Source: JARRKU01 sp963675565 (GTDB taxonomy: Bacteria; Desulfobacterota; Desulfobacteria; Desulfobacterales; Desulfosarcinaceae). From it: a stretch of DNA of 64,000 bases. The stretch's first letter is position 1; each line of letters opens with the position of its first letter. Location: the NCBI GenBank assembly GCA_963675565.2, contig CAXXYD010000004.1, forward strand, positions 1,550,001 to 1,614,000, read 5' to 3'. The position numbers and the translations under genes were made by a program. The notes beneath the pieces are model-generated. The model had not been told where the DNA came from. It made no database searches and worked only from the letters and a program-made list of their open reading frames with translations. Positions 9,106 through 17,277 of the stretch are shown here, in pieces.

Positions 9106-10023
9106 ATGGCCGGTAACAGTACGCTGCTAAAGGAAAAAATAAACGAAAGAAGAGCACTTGTTGTTCCAGGCTGTCATGATGCACTTAGCGCGATGATTGT
9201 TGCGTCAGCAGGTTTTGAAGCCGTGCAGATCAGTGGATTCGGATTGGCAGGATCATGGCTCGGCAAACCTGATGTGGGTGTAATGCAAATGCACGATATC
9301 CTGTCTGCTACCTGGAACATCACCCAGGCAGTCGACATTCCAGTCATGGCCGACATTGACACCGGCGGCGGCAATGCAATCAACGCAGCCTGGAATGTGG
9401 AACGGCTGATCCGCATGGGCGTCGCCGGCTTGAATATCGAAGATCAGGTATTCCCGAAACGCTGTGGCCACATGGAGGGCAAGGAAGTAATTTCGTCTGC
9501 GGAGATGGCGGGTAAAATCAAAGCCATCTCCGCGGTCCGCGACAAACTCGACCCGGACCTGGTCATCAATGCGCGTACGGACAGCTATCAGCACAAAGGG
9601 CTGGGCGAGGCCATCTCCCGAGGTAACAGATATCTCGAGGCCGGAGCGGACCTGGTTTTCATCGATGGTATCCAATCGCGAAAGGAAATCGAAAAAGCCG
9701 TCGCAGAAATCAATGGCCCTGTCTCGGTGAACCTGATGGACGCCGTAACGGGCGTCAAAACAGAGCTGATTCCCATCCCGGAACTGGCACAGATGGGGGT
9801 TGCCCGGGTAAGCCTTCCGGTCGCCTCCATACTGGTCATGCACAAGGCGTGTCTTGCGTTTTTCAAAGCCCTCAAGCATTCTCCCTCCGGTATTCTGGAA
9901 GGGCAGAAAGAGTGGTTGACCGCCTTCGAGGACTACACCCGTTTTGTCGGCCTGCCCGGGTATAAGGAAATGGAAAAAAAATATCTGCCGCAAACAACAA
10001 TCCGTAAAAAGTACGGTGATTGA
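9106..10023 (+). CDS. Isocitrate lyase/PEP mutase superfamily lyase (methylisocitrate lyase-like)
   Basis: A 305-aa protein of the PrpB/PEP-mutase group. It shows VMADIDTGGG (metal-binding aspartates, about residue 83), NIEDQVFPKRCGH (about 120, the KRCGH active-site loop) and NARTDSYQHKG (about 165). Such enzymes cleave 2-methylisocitrate, 2,3-dimethylmalate or related 2-hydroxyacids to pyruvate or glyoxylate plus another acid. It begins 14 bp after the flavoprotein with a GAGG Shine-Dalgarno. With the aconitase-like and PrpD-like genes this makes a methylcitrate-cycle-like or dimethylmalate-like branch plausible. A methylcitrate synthase (PrpC) is not present in the window. Confidence 0.8.
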   Translation: MAGNSTLLKEKINERRALVVPGCHDALSAMIVASAGFEAVQISGFGLAGSWLGKPDVGVMQMHDILSATWNITQAVDIPVMADIDTGGGNAINAAWNVERLIRMGVAGLNIEDQVFPKRCGHMEGKEVISSAEMAGKIKAISAVRDKLDPDLVINARTDSYQHKGLGEAISRGNRYLEAGADLVFIDGIQSRKEIEKAVAEINGPVSVNLMDAVTGVKTELIPIPELAQMGVARVSLPVASILVMHKACLAFFKALKHSPSGILEGQKEWLTAFEDYTRFVGLPGYKEMEKKYLPQTTIRKKYGD

Positions 10024-10083
10024 CCCATAGGGAAATTGGACCGCATGGGACGGCCACACGCCCATTCACTGGAGAAAACGCAG

Positions 10084-10926
10084 ATGAAAGCCCAAATCAC
10101 ACTCACGGTCAACGAGGCCAAAAGAATGATTGCTAAGGGGCTGGCCGGCCATCCGGCCATCCGGACGGCATTGAGCAAAGGAAAGATATTCCTGAAGGGC
10201 GGCACGACCGTTTCCGCCTTGGCAGAGGAACTTGTCAACCGCCCTATGCGAATCTCGGGAAGGATTTCGCCTCAGGGGACTAAAACGGGAAGAGAATACA
10301 GCGGCGGCTTCCACTGCGCGGTGATTGAAAAGGGCATCCTTCTGGACGCAGAGGCGTCTCTGGAAACCACCGTTGCCGGTCTCAAAGCCCATGACGTGGC
10401 CGTCATCGGAGCCAACGCAATAGATGTATTCGGAAATGCGGCCATGATGTATGGAGCACCCCTGGGTGGCGGCCCGGGAATCATCATCTCAGGAATGCTG
10501 GCGGAAATTCCGAACGTGTTTATCGCCGCCGGTCTGGAAAAGCTGGTGCCCGGCTCTCTGACGGAGACGATCCCCAGTGTGGCCCGCAAAGGTGTTCGCT
10601 GGGCCATGGGGATGGCTGTCGGATTGACGCCCGTCAGCGGCCGAATCATATCGGAAGACAAGGCCATCAAGTTGCTTGCCCAGGTGAACTGCACGGTCAT
10701 CGGTCGAGGAGGTGTCATGGGCGCCGAAGGCGCCACAACGATGTTAATCGAAGGCGAAAAATCGGAGGTCAAGACTATTTTCGATATCGCCGCAGCACTG
10801 AAAGGTGCGGGAACCAGCGGCACACCCGAATCCATGGCCGAATGCGCCTTTCCCCATGACAAATGTAAAAATCACTTTGCCTGCATATACAAACACAAGT
10901 TCAAATCGTCGAAGAGGATCAAATGA
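10084..10926 (+). CDS. Conserved-looking protein of unknown function, possible ISOCOT-like fold
   Basis: I do not recognise this 280-aa protein. It is rich in glycine motifs: KIFLKGGTTVSALAEEL (about residue 35), HDVAVIGANAIDVFGNAAM (about 103), GAPLGGGPGIIISGM (about 125) and VIGRGGVMGAEGATTMLIEG (about 210). The first two recall by eye the phosphosugar/CoA-binding loops of DeoR-effector and CoA-transferase (ISOCOT) proteins, but this is weak evidence. The ATG at 10084 has GGAG 9 nt upstream; the frame is open from 10036. The 3' end overlaps the HD-domain gene by 4 bp (ATGA), so the two are coupled. Its position inside the carboxylate cluster suggests a pathway enzyme or acid sensor. Confidence 0.6.
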   Translation: MKAQITLTVNEAKRMIAKGLAGHPAIRTALSKGKIFLKGGTTVSALAEELVNRPMRISGRISPQGTKTGREYSGGFHCAVIEKGILLDAEASLETTVAGLKAHDVAVIGANAIDVFGNAAMMYGAPLGGGPGIIISGMLAEIPNVFIAAGLEKLVPGSLTETIPSVARKGVRWAMGMAVGLTPVSGRIISEDKAIKLLAQVNCTVIGRGGVMGAEGATTMLIEGEKSEVKTIFDIAAALKGAGTSGTPESMAECAFPHDKCKNHFACIYKHKFKSSKRIK

Positions 10927-11498
10927 TCAGTAAAGCGGATATCGAGGAGCGTTTCCGGAAACAGCTAAAAAAGATCGGCAGCCCGGAGCTACGCGAAAAA
11001 GTCGTGACCACATGGCATGCAGCCTGCAGTCAGGGGGGATGGAACAGCATCGAAGAAATCGAGACCCTGCCGTTCACCCTGCTCACCGACACTCATGGTG
11101 TAAACTTCATCGAGCATACCATCGCCGTTACCGAGGGTGCTTATGCCTTGGGAAAGTCTCAGCAGGCAGCCTACCGGAAGATGCCGTATATCATCGATTT
11201 CGATCGTCTTGTTGCAGGCGCCATTCTCCACGATGTCGGCAAGCTTGTCGCAACCGCAAAAGACGCCAATGGTAATTTCGCAACCAGTCTCTCGGGCAGG
11301 TGCATGCGGCACCCGATCTCCGGGACGGTTCTGGCCGCGGCGGCCGGCTGCGATGAAAGGACGCTCAACACCATCGCCTATCATGCCGCGGAGGGCAAAG
11401 GACGTCCGCAGGTCATCGAAACGGTGTTGATCCACCAGGCCGACTTCGCCACTTTCAATCCGCTGGTCATGAAAAACAGCGGGGAACTGATCGAATAG
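10923..11498 (+). CDS. HD-domain phosphohydrolase-like protein
   Basis: A 191-aa single-domain HD protein. The metal-ligand pattern is complete: an early histidine in FIEHTIAV, the HD pair in AGAILHDVGKL, later histidines in MRHPISG and IAYHAAEGKG, and the final aspartate in IHQADF. HD proteins hydrolyse phosphomonoesters or nucleotides, or act as metal-dependent oxygenases. The start overlaps the stop of the upstream unknown gene (ATGA), implying a joint function with it. The role in the carboxylate cluster is not evident; regulation or nucleotide/CoA-type metabolite repair are options. Confidence 0.7.
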   Translation: MISKADIEERFRKQLKKIGSPELREKVVTTWHAACSQGGWNSIEEIETLPFTLLTDTHGVNFIEHTIAVTEGAYALGKSQQAAYRKMPYIIDFDRLVAGAILHDVGKLVATAKDANGNFATSLSGRCMRHPISGTVLAAAAGCDERTLNTIAYHAAEGKGRPQVIETVLIHQADFATFNPLVMKNSGELIE

Positions 11499-11512
11499 AA
11501 CGGATAGCCGTT

Positions 11513-13312
11513 ATGGGCATGACTATCATCGAAAAAATCATAGGGACCCACTGCGGCCGGAAAGTGTCGCCAGGTGATTTCGTGGATATCAAAATCGACA
11601 CTCGGGTGGCCCGCGATTTTGGCGGCGCCAATGTAGTCCGCAATATTCTGAACAACGGGCTCGGGGTCGACGATAAGAGCAGAACGTACTTCACCTTCGA
11701 CTGCAATCCGGGTGGATCGGACCAAAATTACGCCAAAAACCAGCAAATCTGCCGTATTTTCGCGCGCCAGCGAAACATAGGAGTATTCGACGTGGACAAG
11801 GGGATCGGGACCCATCTGGCCATTGATGGCGGACTTGTGGTACCCGGGGCGACTTTCGTGTCCACCGACTCTCATGCCAACATCGTGGGCGCCATCGGCG
11901 CCTTTGGCCAGGGGATGGGTGATCTCGATATCGCCCACGCCTGGGCCCACGGCCGGGTATGGTTCAAAGTGCCACCGTCGGTAAAATTGATCTTGACAGG
12001 AATGCCGTCAGCGTGGGCCACGGCCAAGGACCTTGTGCTGGCAGTGCTCAGGCAGTTGGGGGCCAAAACCCTTCTTGGTTGCGCCGCCGAGTTCTACGGA
12101 GATATCGTGGCCCCGCTCAGTCTTGACGGACGGATCACCATAGCATCGATGGCCACGGAATTAGCGGCCATCACCGCCATTTTCCCGCCGAACGGCGAGG
12201 TGATCGCGTACACCTCCAGGGCAAGCGGCAACCAAGCAGCACCCGTGTTCGCTGATCCAGATGCGGCTTACGCGCAAGTATTCGAAATCAATGTAGATGG
12301 CCTCCTCCCCTTGATATCGCGTCCAGGACACCCTGAAGACGTCGTCGAAGTCAAGACCCTGGCCGGAACGAAAATCGACTCCGCGTTGATCGGTTCGTGC
12401 ACCAATGGACGGTATGAGGACATAGCGACCGCCGCACAAGTACTAAAGGGCCGGAAAGTTGCCCCCGGCGTAGTGCTCAAGGTGGTGCCGAGTACGGACG
12501 CCATCTGGAATCGTTGCCTGGACGAAGGACTTATAGCAATACTCAAGAAAGCCGGTGCCCTGATAGGAAACGCTGGCTGCGCCGGTTGCGCAGCCGGTCA
12601 GATCGGGCAAAATGGTCCCGGAGAGGTTACTGTCAGTACGGGGAATCGCAACTTTGCAGGTAAACAGGGCAAGGGCGAAGTGTACCTGGCATCTCCGGCC
12701 ACAGCGGCCGCCTCCGCTATCGCGGGCGCTGTGGCAACGGCCGACGCGATTCCTTCCCGCCCGGCGGTTTTTGCCAGGGGCCGGAACGAAGTTGCGGCAA
12801 GCGACAAACCAACCGCCCCGAAAGTCAGCAAATTCACTAGGTTCTCGGGAAGAGTCTGGATCATCGACCAAGACAACATCGACACCGACATGATCTACCA
12901 TAACCGCTACCTGACCATTACCGAAATCAAGCAGATGGGCCAATACACTTTTGACAATCTCGAGGGATACGAAGACTTCGCCGGTTCAGCGCAGCCGGGC
13001 GACATCGTGGTGGTGTCCAATAATTTCGGCGCCGGATCCTCGCGCCAACAGGCGGTCGACTGCTTCACAAGCCTGGGAATTGCATGCATCATCGCCGAGT
13101 CCTTCGGAGCCATTTATGAGCGCAACGCAATTAACAGAGGGTTCCCGATAATCACTGCCAAACTTATTGGAACTGGACTCGAGACAGGACAAATGATCAC
13201 TGTCGATTTGGAAACCGCCAGAATCGAACTTCCATCCGGCGAAACGGTCCAGGGATTTTTCTCCGATATTCAGATGAATATCTACAAAAAAGGCGGGCTG
13301 CTCAACCGATAA
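11513..13312 (+). CDS. Aconitase-family hydratase, fused large and small (LeuC-LeuD) domains
   Basis: A 599-aa protein with LeuC-type and LeuD-type halves. The large domain has TDSHANIVGAIGAFGQGMGD (about residue 118) and the three 4Fe-4S cysteines in GSCTNGRYEDI (about 292) and GCAGCAAG (about 350). The swivelling small domain starts at about residue 440 with DQDNIDTDMIYHNRYL and contains SNNFGAGSSRQQA. The usual DSHT is DSHA here. Lengths and order match aconitase-like (homoaconitase, methylaconitase, dimethylmaleate hydratase) single-chain enzymes. Either of the ATGs at 11513 and 11519 could start; both have weak RBSs. It probably isomerises the cluster's tricarboxylic or branched dicarboxylic acid. 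Confidence 0.85.
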   Translation: MGMTIIEKIIGTHCGRKVSPGDFVDIKIDTRVARDFGGANVVRNILNNGLGVDDKSRTYFTFDCNPGGSDQNYAKNQQICRIFARQRNIGVFDVDKGIGTHLAIDGGLVVPGATFVSTDSHANIVGAIGAFGQGMGDLDIAHAWAHGRVWFKVPPSVKLILTGMPSAWATAKDLVLAVLRQLGAKTLLGCAAEFYGDIVAPLSLDGRITIASMATELAAITAIFPPNGEVIAYTSRASGNQAAPVFADPDAAYAQVFEINVDGLLPLISRPGHPEDVVEVKTLAGTKIDSALIGSCTNGRYEDIATAAQVLKGRKVAPGVVLKVVPSTDAIWNRCLDEGLIAILKKAGALIGNAGCAGCAAGQIGQNGPGEVTVSTGNRNFAGKQGKGEVYLASPATAAASAIAGAVATADAIPSRPAVFARGRNEVAASDKPTAPKVSKFTRFSGRVWIIDQDNIDTDMIYHNRYLTITEIKQMGQYTFDNLEGYEDFAGSAQPGDIVVVSNNFGAGSSRQQAVDCFTSLGIACIIAESFGAIYERNAINRGFPIITAKLIGTGLETGQMITVDLETARIELPSGETVQGFFSDIQMNIYKKGGLLNR

Positions 13313-13380
13313 ATCTGCCGCAGGATGGATCGTTTCGTCGCTATAGACCGTCGTTCCAAGAAGTAAAAAAGAAGGATTGC

Positions 13381-14184
13381 ATGTCCATAATGAAAAGACT
13401 TCAGGACAAAGTTGCTATTATCTCAGGCGCCGGCTGCGTTGGGCCGGGCTGGGGCAACGGGCGAGCGGCGGCGGTTCTGTTCGCAGAGCACGGGGCCAGG
13501 GTCTTCGCCGTGGACAAGTCGCTCGAAGCCATGCAAGAAACAAAGCAGCGAATCGAAGCGTTCGGCGGGGACGTTACCCTTTACGCGTGTGACATGACGG
13601 AATCTGCTGCCGTAAAGCTCATGGCTAATGCATGCCTTTCAGCGTATGGTCGTGTGGATGTTCTGGTAAACAACATCGGAGGGTCGTTGCCAGGAGGGCC
13701 GGTTGAACTCTCGGAGGAGGCCTGGGATGCCCAGGTGGATCATAATTTGAAAACCGTATTTCTAGCCTGCAAGCATATCATCCCTGTGATGGAAAAAACA
13801 GGAGGAGCAATTATCAACACCTCCTCCACATCTGCTATTCGCTGGACGGGCGCCGCCCAGGTTGGCTATGCCTCCACCAAGGCCGGGGTCATACAATTCT
13901 CGCGCGTCTTGGCGGTTCAATATGCGGCAAAGGGCATCCGGGTAAACACGGTGGTCCCCGGGCAGATGCACACGCCCATGGTGGAAGCGCGTCTGGCCGG
14001 CCAGCGGACCAGCGGCAATGTCGACGCTCTGCTCGCTCAGCGCCTGGCACGAATTCCACTCGGCTTCATGGGAGATGGAAGGGATGTTGCCTATGCGGTG
14101 TTGTTTCTGGCCTCGGATGAAGCGCGTTTCATAACAGGTACGGAAATTATCGTCGATGGCGGCATGACGGCCCGCTGCGACTAA
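13381..14184 (+). CDS. Short-chain dehydrogenase/reductase
   Basis: Classical SDR of 267 aa. The nucleotide-binding loop is extended (SGAGCVGPGWGNGRAAA), and LVNNIGG (about residue 96), the catalytic serine in NTSSTSA and the YASTKAG active-site Tyr/Lys (about 160) are all present. The C-terminal TGTEIIVDGGM is typical of the FabG-like subgroup. AAGGA 5 nt before the ATG supports the start; a second ATG follows three codons later. It likely oxidises a hydroxy group of the pathway acid with NAD(P). The substrate is unknown. Confidence 0.85.
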   Translation: MSIMKRLQDKVAIISGAGCVGPGWGNGRAAAVLFAEHGARVFAVDKSLEAMQETKQRIEAFGGDVTLYACDMTESAAVKLMANACLSAYGRVDVLVNNIGGSLPGGPVELSEEAWDAQVDHNLKTVFLACKHIIPVMEKTGGAIINTSSTSAIRWTGAAQVGYASTKAGVIQFSRVLAVQYAAKGIRVNTVVPGQMHTPMVEARLAGQRTSGNVDALLAQRLARIPLGFMGDGRDVAYAVLFLASDEARFITGTEIIVDGGMTARCD

Positions 14185-14285
14185 ATTCCCGTTGTAGAGG
14201 CCCGACGCCACCTCCAGCATGGCACCGTATGTCGAAACCGAAAAGCCGTGATCAGCCCGATTGGAAGCACCGAAAGAACAGGACA

Positions 14286-14873
14286 ATGAGCAGAATTGAT
14301 CAAAAGGATTACGAACAGCTTGCACCGGAACAACGCCGGGTCTTCGATAAAATCGTTTCCGGTCCGCGTGGCCAGGTTAGAGGACCGCTGGCTGTCTGGC
14401 TGAATCGGCCGGAGTTTGCCGACAGAGCACAGGAACTAGGCCGCTATGTCCGTTTCAACACGATATTGCCGCCGCGCCTTTCGGAACTCGCCATCCTGCT
14501 GACGGCGCGCATCTGGTCTGCTGAATTTGAATGGTGGGCCCATCGACCCATTGCAGAAAGGGCAGGAATTTCCCCGACCATCATCGAGTCGATCCGAACC
14601 GGCCACAGACCCGTGTATACAGCCGATGATGAAGCGGTCATCCACGATATCGCCGCCAGCCTTCATCTGGCCCGCCAGATAGATGACAAAATCTATAATC
14701 GTGCAAAGAAATTGCTCGGCCATGAAGCCGTTGTCGACCTGGTAGGGATTCTTGGATACTACACCCTTATCTCAATGACCATCAATGCTTTTAAAATAGA
14801 CCTGCCTGAGGGTTTGCAATCGAACCTCCCGGAATGCAATCTGGATGAATCTTTTTTCAGAACAAGAATTTAA
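14286..14873 (+). CDS. Carboxymuconolactone decarboxylase (CMD) family protein
   Basis: A 195-aa all-helical CMD-family protein with an RLSELAILLTAR motif and the EWWAHRPIAERAGIS segment. The redox CxxC of AhpD-type members is absent, so it is of the decarboxylase-like, non-peroxidase type. The ATG at 14286 is chosen because homologous sequence begins there; the frame is open from 14229, and the RBS is weak (AGGA very close). It is the last gene before a strong terminator. In this cluster it may decarboxylate or bind a cyclic or lactone intermediate, but that is speculation. Confidence 0.75.
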   Translation: MSRIDQKDYEQLAPEQRRVFDKIVSGPRGQVRGPLAVWLNRPEFADRAQELGRYVRFNTILPPRLSELAILLTARIWSAEFEWWAHRPIAERAGISPTIIESIRTGHRPVYTADDEAVIHDIAASLHLARQIDDKIYNRAKKLLGHEAVVDLVGILGYYTLISMTINAFKIDLPEGLQSNLPECNLDESFFRTRI

Positions 14874-14908
14874 AAATCGTACATAGCGAAATTTAATGGT
14901 TAACTGCC

Positions 14909-14940
14909 AAATGCCAGGACATCGATGTCTTGGCATTTTT
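14909..14940 (+). terminator. Rho-independent terminator of the carboxylate cluster
   Basis: A 15-bp inverted repeat with one G-T wobble position (arms 14909-14923 and 14924-14938, closing on TCGA in RNA) runs straight into a T-rich tract (14936-14940). It lies 36 bp after the CMD gene stop and closes the operon. Confidence 0.85.
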
Positions 14941-15193
14941 GACCTTTAAAGTCATCGATGGCCATAGCACCTCCAGCCTAATCGTATGGAGAATTCCGGC
15001 CCATTTCTCGGGCTCCGCCTCCGGACCAACAGACCAGATATTACAGTCGGCCAACCCGACCATGGATTCGGGGCATACAAGCTGCCTAAAAAGCGGCTTT
15101 TCGTCCAACAAAACACCGACTGATGGGTCGGAAAAAATATATTTTTTTTATCAATAAATAATATCTAATTGAATTTTTTATATATAAAAATTA
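14941..15193. other. Intergenic stretch without a supported gene
   Basis: About 250 bp between the operon terminator and the tetR promoter. A short reading frame here has no RBS or recognisable product. A small GC stem (CCGAC...GTCGG, about 15116-15132) followed by an A/T run could be a second weak terminator. The last 40 bp are very AT-rich, as expected upstream of a promoter. Confidence 0.5.
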
Positions 15194-15222
15194 TTGACAA
15201 CGCATTTAAATCGCTCTATTTT
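15194..15222 (+). promoter_or_regulatory. Sigma70-type promoter of the efflux operon
   Basis: A consensus -35 TTGACA (15194-15199), a 17-bp spacer and TATTTT (15217-15222) lie 34 bp before the tetR start. The position suggests autoregulation by the TetR protein; no clear palindromic operator was found between promoter and start. Confidence 0.65.
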
Positions 15223-15255
15223 GCGACCCTTGATTCGGAAAGGGGTTCGACACGA

Positions 15256-15942
15256 ATGGAATACACCACAACCAAAAGGGCGGACAAGGCCAGGGTGATT
15301 GCCCAGGCGGCGCTGGATCAATTCACCCGGAGAGGTTTTGTCTCCGCCAGCCTGGAAAATATCGCAGCGGCCGCCGGGATTGGAAAAAGTACGATTTACG
15401 AGTATTTCCGGAACAAGGAGGAGCTTTTTGTCGCAGCGGTGCAGGAGGCCTTCGAAAGATGGCTCAACGACATCCGGGAGATTTGCGCCCAAACCGCCGA
15501 TCCTATTGAGCGCCTGGAGCGCATCGCTGATGAATTCTTGGAGTGCCAGGAGTATCCGGCTCAATCCATTCAGCGCTTCAACTTTGAAATTTTGATGCAG
15601 ACCATCACGGAAGGCGGCGTATTCAATACACGAAAGCACTTCATCCGCGAGGTGCACCAGAAGTTTATCCGCGCCATCGCCGATATTCTGCTGACCGGCG
15701 TCTCCAGGGGGCAGCTCAAGCCGGAGATCGCCAGGGACGCCGACAAGATTTCAATCACCTTTCTTTCTTTCCTGGACGGCATGGCACTCACCAGTCTGTT
15801 TGCCGAAGACTACATCGACATCAGCCGGCAGGTTGCTTTCTTTATGCAAAACCTGGCCCCGTTGCTTCGGTCCGGGCAGGCAGAAGGCACAGATCCGGTT
15901 CCACCTTCAATCCAAAAAGATAACCTGAACGCATCATCATGA
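15256..15942 (+). CDS. TetR/AcrR family transcriptional regulator
   Basis: A 228-aa TetR protein. The N-terminal helix-turn-helix is at residues 12-58 (IAQAALDQFTRRGFVSASLE, then IAAAAGIGKSTIYEYFRNKE), followed by a helical ligand-binding domain. The ATG at 15256 gives a normal TetR N-terminus with AAGGGG 11 nt upstream; the frame is open from 15169, but that region contains the promoter. Its stop overlaps the start of the outer-membrane gene (ATGA), so it is the first gene of the RND efflux operon and probably represses it until a substrate binds. Confidence 0.9.
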   Translation: MEYTTTKRADKARVIAQAALDQFTRRGFVSASLENIAAAAGIGKSTIYEYFRNKEELFVAAVQEAFERWLNDIREICAQTADPIERLERIADEFLECQEYPAQSIQRFNFEILMQTITEGGVFNTRKHFIREVHQKFIRAIADILLTGVSRGQLKPEIARDADKISITFLSFLDGMALTSLFAEDYIDISRQVAFFMQNLAPLLRSGQAEGTDPVPPSIQKDNLNASS

Positions 15943-17255
15943 AAACATCTACTCTGATATTTTCAATTTTGGTCCTGATCGGCCTGCACGTCCCGGCGTC
16001 GCCAGCCCATGCCGTGGATGCCCGATACACGCTGGATGAGCTCTACCGTTCCGCCCTGGCGCACGCCGAGCAGATCGGTATCGCCCGGGAGGCGGTCTCC
16101 ATTGCTGAATACACCCGCAAACAGGCCTTGTCTGTGCTGATGCCCACGGTGACCGCCTTCGGCGACTACCGACGGTACAGCGAAGAAAAGAGCGCCGGCA
16201 CAACAACGCTTCAGCCCCTGTGGGATGCCAGCTACGGCGTCCGGCTGGGCCAGAGTTTCACCCTCAATGGACGTGAGCTCACGGCCCTGCGTATTGCCGA
16301 ACAGGGTATCGATCGAAGTCGCGCCGACCTGGATTCGGCCAGGGCGACCTATCTTTTCAATGTGGCCTCGGCTTTTTTCGATGTGGCCAAGACCCAGCAG
16401 GCGGTGGAAATCGCCAAAGCCAACGTGGTACGCTTGCAAACCCATAAAAATGCGGCCTCCAGGCGGCTGAAACTGGGTGATGCGGCCAAGACCGAGCTGT
16501 TCCGCACCGAAGCCGAGCTGGCCGTCGCCAATGCGGAACTGATCCAGGCCCAAAACGGCCTGCATCTGGCGCGGGCCTTTCTGGGACGCCTGACAGGCAT
16601 CGAAACCTCCTTTGAGATCGTCGAATGCCAGTCGCCGCCAGCCCGCCTGGAAACCGCCGGGTTGGACGGGCTAAAACGCCTGGCCGACGCCAATCGCCCC
16701 GAACTGAAAAGCCTGGACCTGGGTGAAGCCATCGCCGCCAATCAGGTGAAGTATACCAAGGGCGCCCTCTGGCCGCGGTTGAGTGTTGAAGGTGCCTGGA
16801 TGCGGCTGGAACAGGATCCCGACCCTTACCTGGATGAAAGCAGCTATCTGGGCGCCGGCGTGACCTTTGATCTGTTCGATGGCGGACTGCGCCGTTCCCA
16901 GGTCAGCGAATCCAGGGCGCGCCGCAAACAAGCCGAGCTGGCCTTCAAAGACGCCAGGCGCAGTGTTGCCATCGAAGTGGAACAGGCCTGGCGCAACCGG
17001 CAGACCCAGAAAAGCGTCATCCAGTCCTTTGAATCAGGCCTGCGCTATGCCACCGAGAACTATGCTGCGGTCATCCGACTGTTTGCACACGGCATGGCCA
17101 ACAGTGTGGATGTCATGGATGCCAATACCCTGCTGGTCACAGCTGAGCGCCAGCTGTCGGAATCGCGCTACAACCTTCAGCTGACGGCCCTGGAACTGGA
17201 GCGCAGCACCGGGATTTTTCTGAACGGCATCCGGGAACGACTGGCACTTAATTGA
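15939..17255 (+). CDS. TolC-family outer membrane efflux protein
   Basis: A 438-aa protein with an N-terminal signal peptide (hydrophobic residues 5-20, ASPAHA cleavage region) and the two repeated long-helix OEP domains of TolC. LDELYRSALAHAEQIGIARE opens the first repeat and a KSLDLGEAIAANQVKYTKGALWP-type junction opens the second (kept short here). There is no lipobox cysteine, so it is TolC-like rather than a lipoprotein of the OprM type. It overlaps tetR by 4 bp and precedes the adaptor gene by 22 bp, forming the outer-membrane channel of a tripartite pump. Confidence 0.88.
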   Translation: MKTSTLIFSILVLIGLHVPASPAHAVDARYTLDELYRSALAHAEQIGIAREAVSIAEYTRKQALSVLMPTVTAFGDYRRYSEEKSAGTTTLQPLWDASYGVRLGQSFTLNGRELTALRIAEQGIDRSRADLDSARATYLFNVASAFFDVAKTQQAVEIAKANVVRLQTHKNAASRRLKLGDAAKTELFRTEAELAVANAELIQAQNGLHLARAFLGRLTGIETSFEIVECQSPPARLETAGLDGLKRLADANRPELKSLDLGEAIAANQVKYTKGALWPRLSVEGAWMRLEQDPDPYLDESSYLGAGVTFDLFDGGLRRSQVSESRARRKQAELAFKDARRSVAIEVEQAWRNRQTQKSVIQSFESGLRYATENYAAVIRLFAHGMANSVDVMDANTLLVTAERQLSESRYNLQLTALELERSTGIFLNGIRERLALN

Positions 17256-17277
17256 TCATCAGACAGGAAACAGTATC

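Noticed and set aside
14930..15157. Small plus-strand frame after the cluster terminator
   Set aside because: It begins inside the terminator stem, lacks an RBS and encodes no recognisable peptide.
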